Positions 9,120-18,186 of a stretch of DNA of 64,000 nucleotides are shown piece by piece. The translations under genes and the position numbers were made by a program. The first letter of the stretch is position 1. Each line of letters opens with the position of its first letter. This DNA is from Microbacterium excoecariae. Its GTDB lineage: Bacteria > Actinomycetota > Actinomycetes > Actinomycetales > Microbacteriaceae. The notes under the pieces are model-generated. The model was not told the origin of the DNA and did not search any database. It saw only the letters and a program-made list of their open reading frames with translations. The stretch spans positions 248,001-312,000 of the forward strand of contig NZ_JAANCO010000001.1 of the NCBI RefSeq assembly GCF_011326725.1, given 5' to 3'.

Positions 9120-9216
9120 GCCCCGCCACATCCCGACGCGCGCGTTGTGCGATCCGCCTTGTGCGGGCCGGACAACGCGCGCGTCGTGCGTGAGGTGCTC
9201 GGCCAGACTGGGGCCC

Positions 9217-10170
9217 ATGCGCATCGACATCGCCGTCCGCGACGCCTCGCCCCGCGTGGTGACCGACTCCGCCCGCCTGGCCGAGGCCGACGGCTACGAC
9301 GGGATCCAGGTTCCCGAGCTCGCGCACGACCCCCTCGTGGCGTGCGCGCTCGCGGCGGCCGCGACCCGTCGGATCCACGTCGCCACCTCGATCGCCGTCG
9401 CCTTCGCGCGCAACCCTATGACGATCGCGCAGGCGGCGAACGACGTGCAGCTCGCGGCCGAGGGGCGCTTCGCCCTGGGGCTCGGATCCCAGGTGCGCCC
9501 GCACATCGAGAAGCGCTTCTCGATGCCGTGGTCGGCGCCCGCGCCGCGGATGCGCGAGTTCATCGCCGCCGTGCGCGCGATCTGGGCGGCGTGGGAGACG
9601 GGCGGCGCGCTCGACGTGCGGGGCGAGCACTACCGGCACACGCTCATGACGCCGATGTTCAGCCCGGGCCCGAACCCCTTCGGCCCTCCGGACATCTGGC
9701 TCGCCGCGGTGGGTCCCGCGATGACGGCGCTCGCGGGCGAGGCCGCCGACGGGTTCATCGCGCACGCGTTCACGACGCCCGCCTACCTCGCGCAGGTCAG
9801 CCTCCCCGCGCTGGCGCAGGGGCGCGAGCGCTCCGGGCGCGCCCGGACCGACGTCGTCGTGTCCCCCTTCGTCGTGACGGGGCAAGGCGACGCCGAGCGC
9901 GCGGCCGCCGAGCGGGCGGTGCGCTCGCAGATCGCGTTCTACGCGTCGACGCCGTCCTATCGCCCCGTCATGGAGCTCCACGGCTGGGAGGACGCCGCCG
10001 ACGCTCTCCACGCCGCGAGCCGCCGGGGCGAGTGGGAGCGCATGGGCGCCCTCGTCACCGACGACATGATGGCGGAGTTCGCCATCGCGTGCGCCCCGAG
10101 CGAGGTGCGCGGATCCGTCGAGGCCCGGTTCGGATCCCTCGCCGACCGCGCGTCCGTCGCGCTCGCCTGA
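9217..10170 (+). CDS. LLM-class F420-dependent oxidoreductase (TIGR03617-like)
   Basis: This 317-residue TIM-barrel protein of the luciferase-like monooxygenase superfamily resembles the F420-dependent branch. Family-like blocks are [38 protein letters not shown] and [22 protein letters not shown]. The substrate is unknown. It would need reduced F420, consistent with the F420 operon at 32-38 kb. ATG 9217 is chosen at the natural family N-terminus MRIDI; CAGACT sits 7 nt upstream and there is no Shine-Dalgarno. It converges on the ykoEDC operon with 6 bp between stops. Confidence 0.8.
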   Translation: MRIDIAVRDASPRVVTDSARLAEADGYDGIQVPELAHDPLVACALAAAATRRIHVATSIAVAFARNPMTIAQAANDVQLAAEGRFALGLGSQVRPHIEKRFSMPWSAPAPRMREFIAAVRAIWAAWETGGALDVRGEHYRHTLMTPMFSPGPNPFGPPDIWLAAVGPAMTALAGEAADGFIAHAFTTPAYLAQVSLPALAQGRERSGRARTDVVVSPFVVTGQGDAERAAAERAVRSQIAFYASTPSYRPVMELHGWEDAADALHAASRRGEWERMGALVTDDMMAEFAIACAPSEVRGSVEARFGSLADRASVALA

Positions 10171-10176
10171 GCCCCC

Positions 10177-10959
10177 TCAGCCGCCCAGGACGACGTTGAG
10201 GTGCCCCGTCGCGGTCGTCACGGCGAGGGCGATGCCGCTGATCGCGAGACCGGCCGCGACGAGCGCCCATTCGCGCCAGCCCCACGGGCTGTCGCGCGCC
10301 CAGGTGCGCGGGGTGTCGGCCCCGAACGCCCGCGCCTCCATCGCGGTGGCCAGGTGCGTGCCGCGCCGGATGGCCAGCACGACGAGCGAGAACGCCATCC
10401 CCACGAGTCGGCGGATCCGCCCGGTGTCGGCGACGCCGCGGGCCCGGCGCGCGGTCTCGAGCTCGCGCCAGTCGCTGACGAGCAGCCCGACGAGGCGCAT
10501 GCCCCCGAGGGCCCCCAGCACGAACCGGGCGGGCAGGCGCGCGCGCTGCGCGAGCCCGTCGGCGAGGTCCGTCGGGTCGACGCCGGCGAACAGCACGATG
10601 CCGGGCAGCGCGATCGCGAGCACGCGGAACAGCGTCGCGGCGGCCAGCTCGAGGGATCCGTCCGTGACGTGGACGAGGAGCCACCGCGCATGCGTCTCGC
10701 CCGCCGGCGCGCCGTAGAGCGCGATCGTCAGCGCCGCGAGCGGGGCCGCGATCCAGACCGGGAGCGTGCGGACCCAGAAGGACCGCGCCGACAGCCCGCT
10801 CGCGAGCAGGAGGGGCAGCTCGAGGACGAGCGCCGTGAGGCCCGATACGACGTCGATCGTGACGACGAGCGGGAGGGCGATGAGGAGCGCGGCGGCGAGC
10901 TTCGCGACGGGGTTGATGCGGGACAGCGGCCCGGTGGCGGCGCCGAGGTCGGGGATCAC
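10177..10959 (-). CDS. ykoC: ECF importer transmembrane (T) component, YkoC type
   Basis: The 260-residue EcfT-like membrane subunit couples the ATPases to the substrate-binding S component. Hydrophobic segments are interspersed with the coupling-helix text ETARRARGVADTGRIRRL and MEARAFGADTPRTW, which carries the characteristic ARG/ARA motifs. The GTG start at 10959 overlaps the stop of ykoD by 4 bp (GTGA), which fixes the start. It is the last gene of a TPP-riboswitch-controlled ykoE-ykoD-ykoC operon, so it should serve uptake of a thiamine precursor such as hydroxymethylpyrimidine. Confidence 0.82.
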   Translation of the reverse strand: MIPDLGAATGPLSRINPVAKLAAALLIALPLVVTIDVVSGLTALVLELPLLLASGLSARSFWVRTLPVWIAAPLAALTIALYGAPAGETHARWLLVHVTDGSLELAAATLFRVLAIALPGIVLFAGVDPTDLADGLAQRARLPARFVLGALGGMRLVGLLVSDWRELETARRARGVADTGRIRRLVGMAFSLVVLAIRRGTHLATAMEARAFGADTPRTWARDSPWGWREWALVAAGLAISGIALAVTTATGHLNVVLGG

Positions 10960-12320
10960 GCGGCCTCCAGCGCGATCTCGCGGGCGCCGGTCGCGCGGAG
11001 CAGGTCGCGGTCGTGCGTGATCGCGACGACGGCGGATCCGGCCCGGGCGAGGGCGCCGATGACGTCCACCATCTCGCGCCACGTGCGCGGATCCTGCCCG
11101 AAGGTCGGCTCGTCGAGCACGCACACGCGCGGGCGGGTCGCGAGCATCGCGGCGACCGTGAGCCGGCGCTTCTCGCCGCCCGACAGCGTGTGCGGGTGGG
11201 CCCGGGACAGCCGGTCGAGCCGCATTCGGGCGAGCAGGTCGTCCGAGCGCGCCGCGACCTCGTCGGCGGGCAGCTTCAGCGCCCGGGGCCCGACCTCGAG
11301 CTCGCCGCGGACCGTCCGCGCGAGCAGCTGGTGGTCGGGCGACTGCAGCACCGTGCCGATGCGGGTAAGGAGCTGGCGGGAGGACCAGCGGGACGGATCC
11401 ACTCCGGCGCCCTCCCGCAGCGCCTCGGACGCCACGACGGATCCGCCCACCGCGGGCAGCAGGCCGGCGAGCGTGCGCCCGAGCGTCGATTTTCCCGCGC
11501 CGTTCGGCCCCGTGATGCCCGTGACCTCGCCCGCGCGGATCTCGAGATCGACGGGACCCGCGACGGCGACGCCGCGGGTGCGGCCGACGACGAGGCCCTC
11601 CGCCGCCAGCAGCGTCTCGCCGGGGCGCGCGAGCGGCGCCCCCGCGTCGAACCCGGCGGCATCCGGGGCGGCGTCACCGAGCCGGACCTCGCGGTCGATG
11701 ACGCCGCGCCACACGTCGGCGCGGTGCTCGACGATCACGAGGGTGGCCCCCGTCTCGTCCGCGACCCGTCGGACGGCGTCGCGCACCTCGACGACGCCGT
11801 CCGGGTCGAGGTTCGCGGTCGGCTCGTCGAGGAGCAGCAGGCCCGGCCGCATCGCCAGCGCCCCGGCGAGCGCGAGGCGCTGCTTCTGGCCGCCCGAGAG
11901 CGCGGAGGTGGAGTGGTCGAGGCCGACGTCGAGGCCGACGAGCGTCAGCGCCTCGCGCACGCGGCGCCAGGTCTCCGCGCGCGGCACGCCGAGGTTCTCG
12001 CACCCGAAGGCGACATCGTCGCCGACGCGGTGCATGACGGCCTGCGTGTCCGGATCCTGCAGCACGAGCCCGGCGCGCCCCCGGATCGCGCGCGGGTCCG
12101 CGCCGTCGACCTCGAGAGCGCCCTCCTCCTCGCCCTCGTCGGCCCCGCCCAGCACGCCGGCGAGGGCGTGCAGGAGGGTGGACTTGCCGGATCCGGAGAG
12201 CCCGGACAGGAGGATCCGCTCGCCCGGCGCGACCGCGAGGTCGAGGCCGCGCGCCGCCCAGGCGAGGCGCGAGGCGTACCGCCAGCCCCACGCCCGGGCG
12301 TCGACCCGCGCGCCGGTCAC
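10956..12320 (-). CDS. ykoD: ECF importer fused double ATPase, YkoD type
   Basis: The 454-residue protein contains two ABC ATPase domains in one chain. Domain 1 has Walker A GLSGSGKST, signature LSGGQKQR and Walker B LLLLDEPTANLD. Domain 2 has Walker A GPNGAGKST, signature LSGGEKRR and Walker B VCVLDEPTFGQD. This equals a fused EcfA1-EcfA2. Start GTG 12320 overlaps the ykoE stop (GTGA), and its own stop overlaps ykoC, so translation is coupled across the operon. It powers import at the inner face of the membrane. Confidence 0.88.
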   Translation of the reverse strand: MTGARVDARAWGWRYASRLAWAARGLDLAVAPGERILLSGLSGSGKSTLLHALAGVLGGADEGEEEGALEVDGADPRAIRGRAGLVLQDPDTQAVMHRVGDDVAFGCENLGVPRAETWRRVREALTLVGLDVGLDHSTSALSGGQKQRLALAGALAMRPGLLLLDEPTANLDPDGVVEVRDAVRRVADETGATLVIVEHRADVWRGVIDREVRLGDAAPDAAGFDAGAPLARPGETLLAAEGLVVGRTRGVAVAGPVDLEIRAGEVTGITGPNGAGKSTLGRTLAGLLPAVGGSVVASEALREGAGVDPSRWSSRQLLTRIGTVLQSPDHQLLARTVRGELEVGPRALKLPADEVAARSDDLLARMRLDRLSRAHPHTLSGGEKRRLTVAAMLATRPRVCVLDEPTFGQDPRTWREMVDVIGALARAGSAVVAITHDRDLLRATGAREIALEAA

Positions 12321-12943
12321 ACGCGCGACGCGGACGTGCGGCCCGCGGCGAACCGCCCGAGGGCGCCCGTCGCGGCGAGCCCCCGGACGACGAGCCAGCC
12401 GCCGAGGCCGGCGATGACCGCGCCCGAGAGCGTCGTCGACGCGATGTAGATCGTGGTGAAGGCCGCGTCGGCCCCCGCGTACCAGAGCACGCGGTCGTTG
12501 ATGCCGCACGCGAGGCCCGCGAGCGCGCCCGCGAGGACGGCGACGACGGGCCCGAACCGGCGGTACAGGAACAGGGCGAGGACGATCTCGGCGCCCAGCC
12601 CCTGCACGACGCCGGACACGATCGTCAGGGCGGCCCACTGGTTGCCGACGAGCGCCGAGATGACGGCGGCCACGACCTCGGTGTAGACCGCGGCGCCGGG
12701 GCGGCGCACGACGAGGCCGCCGATCACGCCGGCGATCAGCCACGGGCCCGCCATGAGACCGCCGAGGCCCGGCGCCACGGCCCCGAGCAGGCTCCCCGGC
12801 AGCTCGTATCCGACGTTCCACACGAGGAACACGACGGAGCACGCCACGGCAATGACGCTGGCCACGACGATGTCGACGACCCGCCAGCGGAGCCGGGCTC
12901 CCCCGGTGATCTGAGCGGAATGAGTGCGCGCGGAAGCGCTCAT
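12317..12943 (-). CDS. ykoE: ECF importer substrate-binding (S) component, YkoE type
   Basis: The 208-residue protein has five or six hydrophobic helices. WRVVDIVVASVIAVA, GPWLIAGVIGGLVVRRPGAA and VVQGLGAEIVLALFLYRR match the YkoE family, whose members bind thiamine or hydroxymethylpyrimidine. The TPP riboswitch directly upstream supports the vitamin B1 assignment. ATG 12943 lies downstream of a GGAAGGGAG-type ribosome site that belongs to the 3' flank of the riboswitch, so TPP binding could hide the ribosome site. Confidence 0.85.
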   Translation of the reverse strand: MSASARTHSAQITGGARLRWRVVDIVVASVIAVACSVVFLVWNVGYELPGSLLGAVAPGLGGLMAGPWLIAGVIGGLVVRRPGAAVYTEVVAAVISALVGNQWAALTIVSGVVQGLGAEIVLALFLYRRFGPVVAVLAGALAGLACGINDRVLWYAGADAAFTTIYIASTTLSGAVIAGLGGWLVVRGLAATGALGRFAAGRTSASRV

Positions 12944-12951
12944 GTTTCTCC

Positions 12952-13097
12952 CTTCCTGCGCCGGCATGATCCGGATCAGGTTCGACGGTCGGCGCGCGGC
13001 TCGCGCCCTCTCAGCCCGGCTTCTCGGACTCCCGTGGTTGTCGCCCCGCGACGCGGCGGGAACGATCGAGGTGATTTCCTCGGCGCCTGGGAGTATA
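12952..13097 (-). ncRNA. TPP riboswitch (THI element) and its promoter
   Basis: On the minus strand, the conserved CUGAGA is at 13009-13014 and GAACCUGAUCCGGAUCAUGCC-GGCG at 12959-12983. These are the pyrimidine- and pyrophosphate-sensing halves of the TPP aptamer, which runs from about 13036 to 12952. A consensus -10 box, TATACT, lies at 13092-13097. The aptamer ends about 10 nt before the ykoE start and includes the likely ribosome site, so translational control is inferred. It fits a thiamine-precursor importer downstream. Confidence 0.9.
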
Positions 13098-13203
13098 GGC
13101 ACGCACGCCCAGGCCACGCCACCTGCGTTCCGAAATGCGATCGTGAGGTTTCGCCGGGCCGATCTGCGGGGATCCGCGAGGGCGATCACGTAAGTTGACC
13201 TAC

Positions 13204-15231
13204 GTGAGCACTGACGATGGGCGCCCCCGCGGCGACGAGGGCACCCCCTCGGGCGCCGCGCCGCAGGAGGGCCACGCGCCCGCCACAGAGCCCGTCCCCA
13301 CGATCACCGGGCTGTTCGCGATGCCCGAGGCTCCCGCGGATCCGCCCGCCGACGCCCCGGACGCGGCGGATCCGAGCACCGGCGTCGCGTTCGTCGATGA
13401 GCCCCAGCCGCAGACCGACTCGGTGCGCATCATCGCGGAGATGTTCCGCGGATTCCGGCCCGGGAGCGAGACGCCCGAGGAAGACCTCCAGCAACTGCTC
13501 GGCACCGCCACGCAGTCACTGCCCGTCATCTCGGACGGCCAGGTCGTGCCCGCCGAGCCCGCCCCGATGTCGGGGCCGATCTCGCTGCCCGCGCCGCCGT
13601 CGCTCGAGGAGACCCCGGCCGACGAATCGGACGAGGTCGACGCCGAGATCGTGACGGACCCGGCCTCGGACGAGTGGGACGACGCGGCGGCCGAGGCCCC
13701 GGCCGCCGCTCCTCTCGCCGCCGCGGCCGCACCCGCCCTCGCCGCCGCGGCCGCCCACGCCGACACCCCGGGCGAGATCGTGCGCCCGCCCGCCGAACCG
13801 ACTCCCGAGGAGACCGTCGTGGCCGCACCTAACGCACCCGATCCGCGCGTGCGCACGGCGTATGTTCCCCACGACGCCGACAACCAGGCCGAGCAGGCGC
13901 TCGCCTGGCTCACCGCGGAGAGCGTCGCGACGGGGCAGTCCCCGCTCGTCGGGCTGCAGGCCGACCTCGTGCCCGAGAAGCGGCGGCGCCGCTGGGCCGG
14001 CGCGATCCTCGCCCCCATCGTGACGGCGATCGTCCTCGCGGTCGCGTACGTCGTCGCGTTCGCCGTGTGGCCGCTCGACAACGTCTCGCCCGCCGTCTCG
14101 GCCGTCGAGGTCGACACCTCCGTCGGCGCCAGCGCGAACATCCCGTGGCCCACCAACGGCCAGGCGGCCGTCTCGGTCGCGGGCACGGGCGAGATCCTCA
14201 GCTCCTCCGAGACGGGCGTGGCCGAGACCCCCGCGCCCATGGCGAGCCTGACGAAGGTCATCACGGTCATGGTCCTCCTCGACCGGCAGCCGCTCGAGGC
14301 GGGCGAGGACGGCCCCTCCTACGACTTCGGGTACCTCGACCAGATCGAGGCCGACGCGCTGCGCTGGCAGAACGAGTCGGCGCTCGACGTGCCCATCGGC
14401 GGGACGCTGACCTACCGCCAGATGCTCGAGGGGATCCTCATGGGATCCGCCGGGAACTACGCCAACAAGCTCGTCGACGCGCTGTGGGAGGGCGACCGCC
14501 TCGCCTACACGACCGACGCGATCGCGTGGCTGCAGGACAACGGGATCACGGACACGGTCGTCGTCGACGCGACGGGCATCAGCGCCGACAACCGCTCGAC
14601 GCCGACCTCGATGGTGCGCGTGTCCGAGCTGGCGCTCGCGAACCCCGTCGTGGCGCAGATCGTCTCGCAGGAGATCGTGGAGCTGCCGGGGGCCGGCATC
14701 GTCGAGAACTCCAACCCGCTGATCTCGGAGGACGGGATCGTGGGGATCAAGACGGGCCACCTCGACGAGTGGAACGTCGTCACCTACAACCTCACGACCG
14801 CGAAGGACGTGGACACGGGCGGCGAGGAGCCGATCCGCGTGTATGCCGCGGTCATGGGTCAGCTCGACTCGGACGCGCAGGCGCAGGTGAGCCGCGACGT
14901 GCTCGCGGCGGCGACGGCGGCCCTGCAGCCCGCGGAGGCGCTGCCGGCGGGCACGGTCGTCGCCACCGCGACCACGCCCTGGGGCGGATCGACCGACATC
15001 GCCACGGACGGGGCGGCCCAGCTCACGCTCTGGAACTCCGAGCTCGGCGAGGTCTCGAGCGACTACGCGATCGAGATCGGCGACAGCGCCGGCGACGAGG
15101 TCGGCACGGCCACGGTATCGGGCACGCTCGACAGCGACGAGGTGATCCTCGTCACGACGGGCGACCTGCCGCGCCCCAGCCTCGAGTGGCGGCTGACGCA
15201 CCCGCTCGAGCTCCTGGGCATCGGCGACTGA
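13204..15231 (+). CDS. Penicillin-binding peptidase S11 (D-Ala-D-Ala carboxypeptidase-like) with long cytoplasmic N-tail
   Basis: The product is 675 residues. Residues 1-259 are acidic, Pro/Ala-rich and probably disordered in the cytoplasm. RRRR near 260 is followed by one membrane helix (about 264-285). The extracytoplasmic part is a serine peptidase S11 domain: Ser348-Leu-Thr-Lys351 (SxxK), GSAGNY (SxN region) and KTGHLDEWN (KTG). The predicted role is trimming peptidoglycan pentapeptides. A C-terminal beta domain follows. GTG 13204 is chosen because TAAGTT lies 7 nt upstream in leaderless fashion; a TTG 9 nt earlier is the alternative. The N-tail is far longer than in classical DacA. Confidence 0.8.
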   Translation: MSTDDGRPRGDEGTPSGAAPQEGHAPATEPVPTITGLFAMPEAPADPPADAPDAADPSTGVAFVDEPQPQTDSVRIIAEMFRGFRPGSETPEEDLQQLLGTATQSLPVISDGQVVPAEPAPMSGPISLPAPPSLEETPADESDEVDAEIVTDPASDEWDDAAAEAPAAAPLAAAAAPALAAAAAHADTPGEIVRPPAEPTPEETVVAAPNAPDPRVRTAYVPHDADNQAEQALAWLTAESVATGQSPLVGLQADLVPEKRRRRWAGAILAPIVTAIVLAVAYVVAFAVWPLDNVSPAVSAVEVDTSVGASANIPWPTNGQAAVSVAGTGEILSSSETGVAETPAPMASLTKVITVMVLLDRQPLEAGEDGPSYDFGYLDQIEADALRWQNESALDVPIGGTLTYRQMLEGILMGSAGNYANKLVDALWEGDRLAYTTDAIAWLQDNGITDTVVVDATGISADNRSTPTSMVRVSELALANPVVAQIVSQEIVELPGAGIVENSNPLISEDGIVGIKTGHLDEWNVVTYNLTTAKDVDTGGEEPIRVYAAVMGQLDSDAQAQVSRDVLAAATAALQPAEALPAGTVVATATTPWGGSTDIATDGAAQLTLWNSELGEVSSDYAIEIGDSAGDEVGTATVSGTLDSDEVILVTTGDLPRPSLEWRLTHPLELLGIGD

Positions 15232-15246
15232 CGCCCTCCCGCGCGC

Positions 15247-16356
15247 CTATCGGGTCGTCGTCGCCCACGCACTGACGGCGTCGATGAAGCGGTCGTTGTG
15301 CTCCGCCTCGACGACCGTGTACCGCACGCCGAGCCCCGGGAACGCCCGGGCGAGGATCCGCGCGGTCGAGCGCAGCTCGGCCGCGAGCTCCTCGGCGCGC
15401 TCGCCCACCGGGAGCCAGACGAAGTTGCCATCCGAGTGCGGGACGGGGATCGACGGCTCGCCCTCGGCCTCCGCGCGCTCCATCCGGTCGCGCAGCGTGC
15501 GCTCGATGCGCTGACGCTCGGCGACGATCCAGGCGACCCGCTCGTCGATCGCGTCGAGCCCCGCGTTGGAAAAGCAGAACGCGGTCGCGGCGATCGCGAG
15601 GCGGTCGACCCCGTTCTCCGTGCGCATCTTCGCGAGCCCCGCGATGATCTCCGGGCGGGCGAGCGCGTACCCGACGCGGAGGCTTGCGAGCCCCGCAGCC
15701 TTCGAGAGGGTGCGCAGGACGACCGCACCGTCCGGCAGGGCGATCGCGTCGCCGAACACCGGGGCGCCGAAGCGGGCGCGCGGGCTCGTCGCGAAGTCGC
15801 TGTAGGCCTCGTCAAGGGCGAGCACGACGTCGCCGGGGATCGCCGCGACGAGCCGCTCCAGCTCCTGCCCCGTCAGCGCGCGCCCCGAGGGGTTCTCCGG
15901 GGTCGCCACGATGACGACGCGGGTGCGCGGGGTGAGGGCCGCGGCGAGCGCCGCCACGTCGGGCGCGCCGTCCGGCGTCGCCGGCACCGTCACCGGCGTC
16001 GCCCCGTGGGTGTGGCACGCGGAGACGTACCCCTCGAAGGTGGGCCAGCTGAAGAGCACCTCGTCGCCCGGCTCACACACGGCGCCCACGAGCGCGCGGA
16101 TGAGGTCCATGCTGCCCGAGCCGAACAGCACCTCCTCGGGGGCGCGGCCGTGCGCGCGGCCGACCGCGGCGCGCGCGGCGTCGAGGGCGGATCCGTACTC
16201 GTTCAGGCGCGGGATCTCGGCGCGGATCGCCTCCTCCAGGCCCGGAAGCGGCGGGACGTGCGGCTCGTTGAAGCACGCGCGCACGAGGTCCTCCGGCAGG
16301 TCCGCGCGCGCGAACGTCGGGATCTGATCGTGGGCGGCGCGGAAGCGGATGGGCAT
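15247..16356 (-). CDS. HisC-like PLP aminotransferase (histidinol-phosphate or aromatic amino acid type)
   Basis: The 369-residue fold-type I aminotransferase has the PLP lysine Lys219 in RTLSKAAGLASLRVGYALA, a phosphate-cup GSGSMDLIRAL near residue 80, and ATPENPSGRAL and LALDEAYSDF motifs. It belongs to the HisC/Pat group that acts on histidinol phosphate or phenylalanine/tyrosine. It is not in a his operon, so an aromatic aminotransferase role is the likelier choice. ATG 16356 has GAGAAT 6 nt upstream and no Shine-Dalgarno. Confidence 0.8.
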   Translation of the reverse strand: MPIRFRAAHDQIPTFARADLPEDLVRACFNEPHVPPLPGLEEAIRAEIPRLNEYGSALDAARAAVGRAHGRAPEEVLFGSGSMDLIRALVGAVCEPGDEVLFSWPTFEGYVSACHTHGATPVTVPATPDGAPDVAALAAALTPRTRVVIVATPENPSGRALTGQELERLVAAIPGDVVLALDEAYSDFATSPRARFGAPVFGDAIALPDGAVVLRTLSKAAGLASLRVGYALARPEIIAGLAKMRTENGVDRLAIAATAFCFSNAGLDAIDERVAWIVAERQRIERTLRDRMERAEAEGEPSIPVPHSDGNFVWLPVGERAEELAAELRSTARILARAFPGLGVRYTVVEAEHNDRFIDAVSAWATTTR

Positions 16357-16443
16357 GGATCCATTCTCCCCACTCGCGCGGGACCGGGCGGCGCAGCCGC
16401 GCGCGGGCTTCCCGATGTCGGTGGGGTGTGGTGTGCTCTATCC

Positions 16444-18186
16444 GTGCTCCGGAAAATCCTCACGCGATACCTCGCGCGGTATCGCCTCCTCCTGGTGGGC
16501 GTGCTCGTCTTCCAGCTGTGCTCCGCGCTTGCGGCGCTCTTCCTCCCGACCCTCAACGCCGACATCATCGACAACGGCGTCGCGAGCGGCGACGTGGGCT
16601 ATATCGTCCGCACGGGCCTGTGGATGCTCCTCGTCGCGCTCGGGCAGATCGTCGCCGCGATCATCGCGACGCTCTGCGCCGCGCGCGCGGCCATGGGCCT
16701 CGGCCGCGACATCCGGCGCGACGTCTTCCGCAAGGTCTCGGGCTTCAGCGAGCGCGAGGTCTCGTCGTTCGGCGCGGGGTCGCTCATCACGCGCAACACG
16801 AACGATGTCCAGCAGGTGCAGATGCTCGCCATGATGAGCGCGACGATGCTCGTCATGGCGCCCATGATGGCGATCGGCGGCATCATCATGGCCGTCCGGC
16901 AGGACGTGGGCCTCAGCTGGATCCTCGCGGTGTCCATCCCCGTCCTCCTGGCGCTCGCGGGGCTCATCATCAGCCGCATGGTGCCGCTGTTCCGGAGCTA
17001 CCAGACCCGGCTCGACGCCGTGAACCGCATCATGCGCGAGCAGCTCACGGGCGTGCGCGTCGTGCGCGCGTTCGTCCGCGAGCGGATCGAGGAGGATCGC
17101 TTCCGCCTCGCGAACACTGACATCATGGTCGTCGGCCGCAAGGTCGGCTCCCTCTTCGTCCTGATGTTCCCGCTCGTCATGCTCGTGCTGAACGTCACGA
17201 TCGTCGCGGTGGTGTGGTTCGGCGGCATCGAGGTCGACGCCGGAAACACGCAGATCGGCACCCTGTTCGCCTTCATGCAGTACGTCGGCCAGATCCTCGG
17301 CGGCGTCATGATGGCGAGCTTCATGGCGATCATGATCCCGCGCGCCTCGGTCTCGGCCGAGCGCATCGGCGAGGTGCTCGCGAGCGAGACGACACTCGTG
17401 CCCCCGGCCCACCCCGTGGCCGAGATGCCGCGGCGCGGCGCGGTCGAGTTCCGTGACGTGGGATTCACCTATCCGGGCGCCGAGGCGCCCGTGCTCTCGG
17501 GCATCACCTTCCGCGCGGATCCGGGCGAGACGGTCGCGATCATCGGCTCGACGGGCGCGGGCAAGTCGACGCTCATCTCCCTCATCCCCCGCCTGTTCGA
17601 CGCGACGGCGGGCACGGTCCGCGCGCAGGGCGTCGACGTGGCCAAGGCCGACCTCGACACGCTCTGGCGGGGCATCGGTCTCGTGCCGCAGCGGCCGTTC
17701 CTCTTCAGCGGCACGATCGCGACGAACCTCCGCTTCGGCCGCGAGGACGCCACGGACGAGGAGCTGTGGCGCGCCCTCGAGATCGCGCAGGCGGCCGACT
17801 TCGTGCGCGACAAGCCCGACGGCCTCGACACGGCGATCGCCCAGGGCGGCACGAACGTCTCGGGCGGCCAGCGCCAGCGGCTCGCGATCGCCCGCGCCAT
17901 CGTGCACCAGCCCGACATCCTCGTCTTCGACGACTCGTTCTCCGCGCTCGACCTCACGACCGACGCGCGGCTGCGCCAGGCGCTCTGGCGAGAGCTGCCG
18001 GAGGTGACGAAGATCGTCGTCGCGCAGCGCGTCTCAACGATCACCGACGCCGACCGCATCGTCGTCCTCGACGACGGCCGCATGGCCGGGGTCGGGTCGC
18101 ATGAGGAGCTCCTCGAGACGAGCGAGACCTACCGCGAGATCGTCGCCTCCCAGCGCGGCGCGGACGAGAGCGAGGTGCGCGCATGA
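16444..18186 (+). CDS. Heterodimeric ABC exporter subunit A (degenerate catalytic site)
   Basis: The 580-residue half-exporter has six membrane helices, then an ABC ATPase domain with Walker A GSTGAGKST (368-376) and signature VSGGQRQR. Walker B ends in FDDSF, with Asp497 in place of the catalytic Glu, and the H-loop is Gln528 (VAQRVSTI) instead of His. These changes mark the degenerate half of heterodimeric exporters such as TM287/288. The partner follows with a 4-bp overlap. The cargo is unknown: multidrug or lipid-like export is possible. The GTG start is supported by the natural N-terminus; no ribosome site is visible. Confidence 0.87.
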   Translation: MLRKILTRYLARYRLLLVGVLVFQLCSALAALFLPTLNADIIDNGVASGDVGYIVRTGLWMLLVALGQIVAAIIATLCAARAAMGLGRDIRRDVFRKVSGFSEREVSSFGAGSLITRNTNDVQQVQMLAMMSATMLVMAPMMAIGGIIMAVRQDVGLSWILAVSIPVLLALAGLIISRMVPLFRSYQTRLDAVNRIMREQLTGVRVVRAFVRERIEEDRFRLANTDIMVVGRKVGSLFVLMFPLVMLVLNVTIVAVVWFGGIEVDAGNTQIGTLFAFMQYVGQILGGVMMASFMAIMIPRASVSAERIGEVLASETTLVPPAHPVAEMPRRGAVEFRDVGFTYPGAEAPVLSGITFRADPGETVAIIGSTGAGKSTLISLIPRLFDATAGTVRAQGVDVAKADLDTLWRGIGLVPQRPFLFSGTIATNLRFGREDATDEELWRALEIAQAADFVRDKPDGLDTAIAQGGTNVSGGQRQRLAIARAIVHQPDILVFDDSFSALDLTTDARLRQALWRELPEVTKIVVAQRVSTITDADRIVVLDDGRMAGVGSHEELLETSETYREIVASQRGADESEVRA

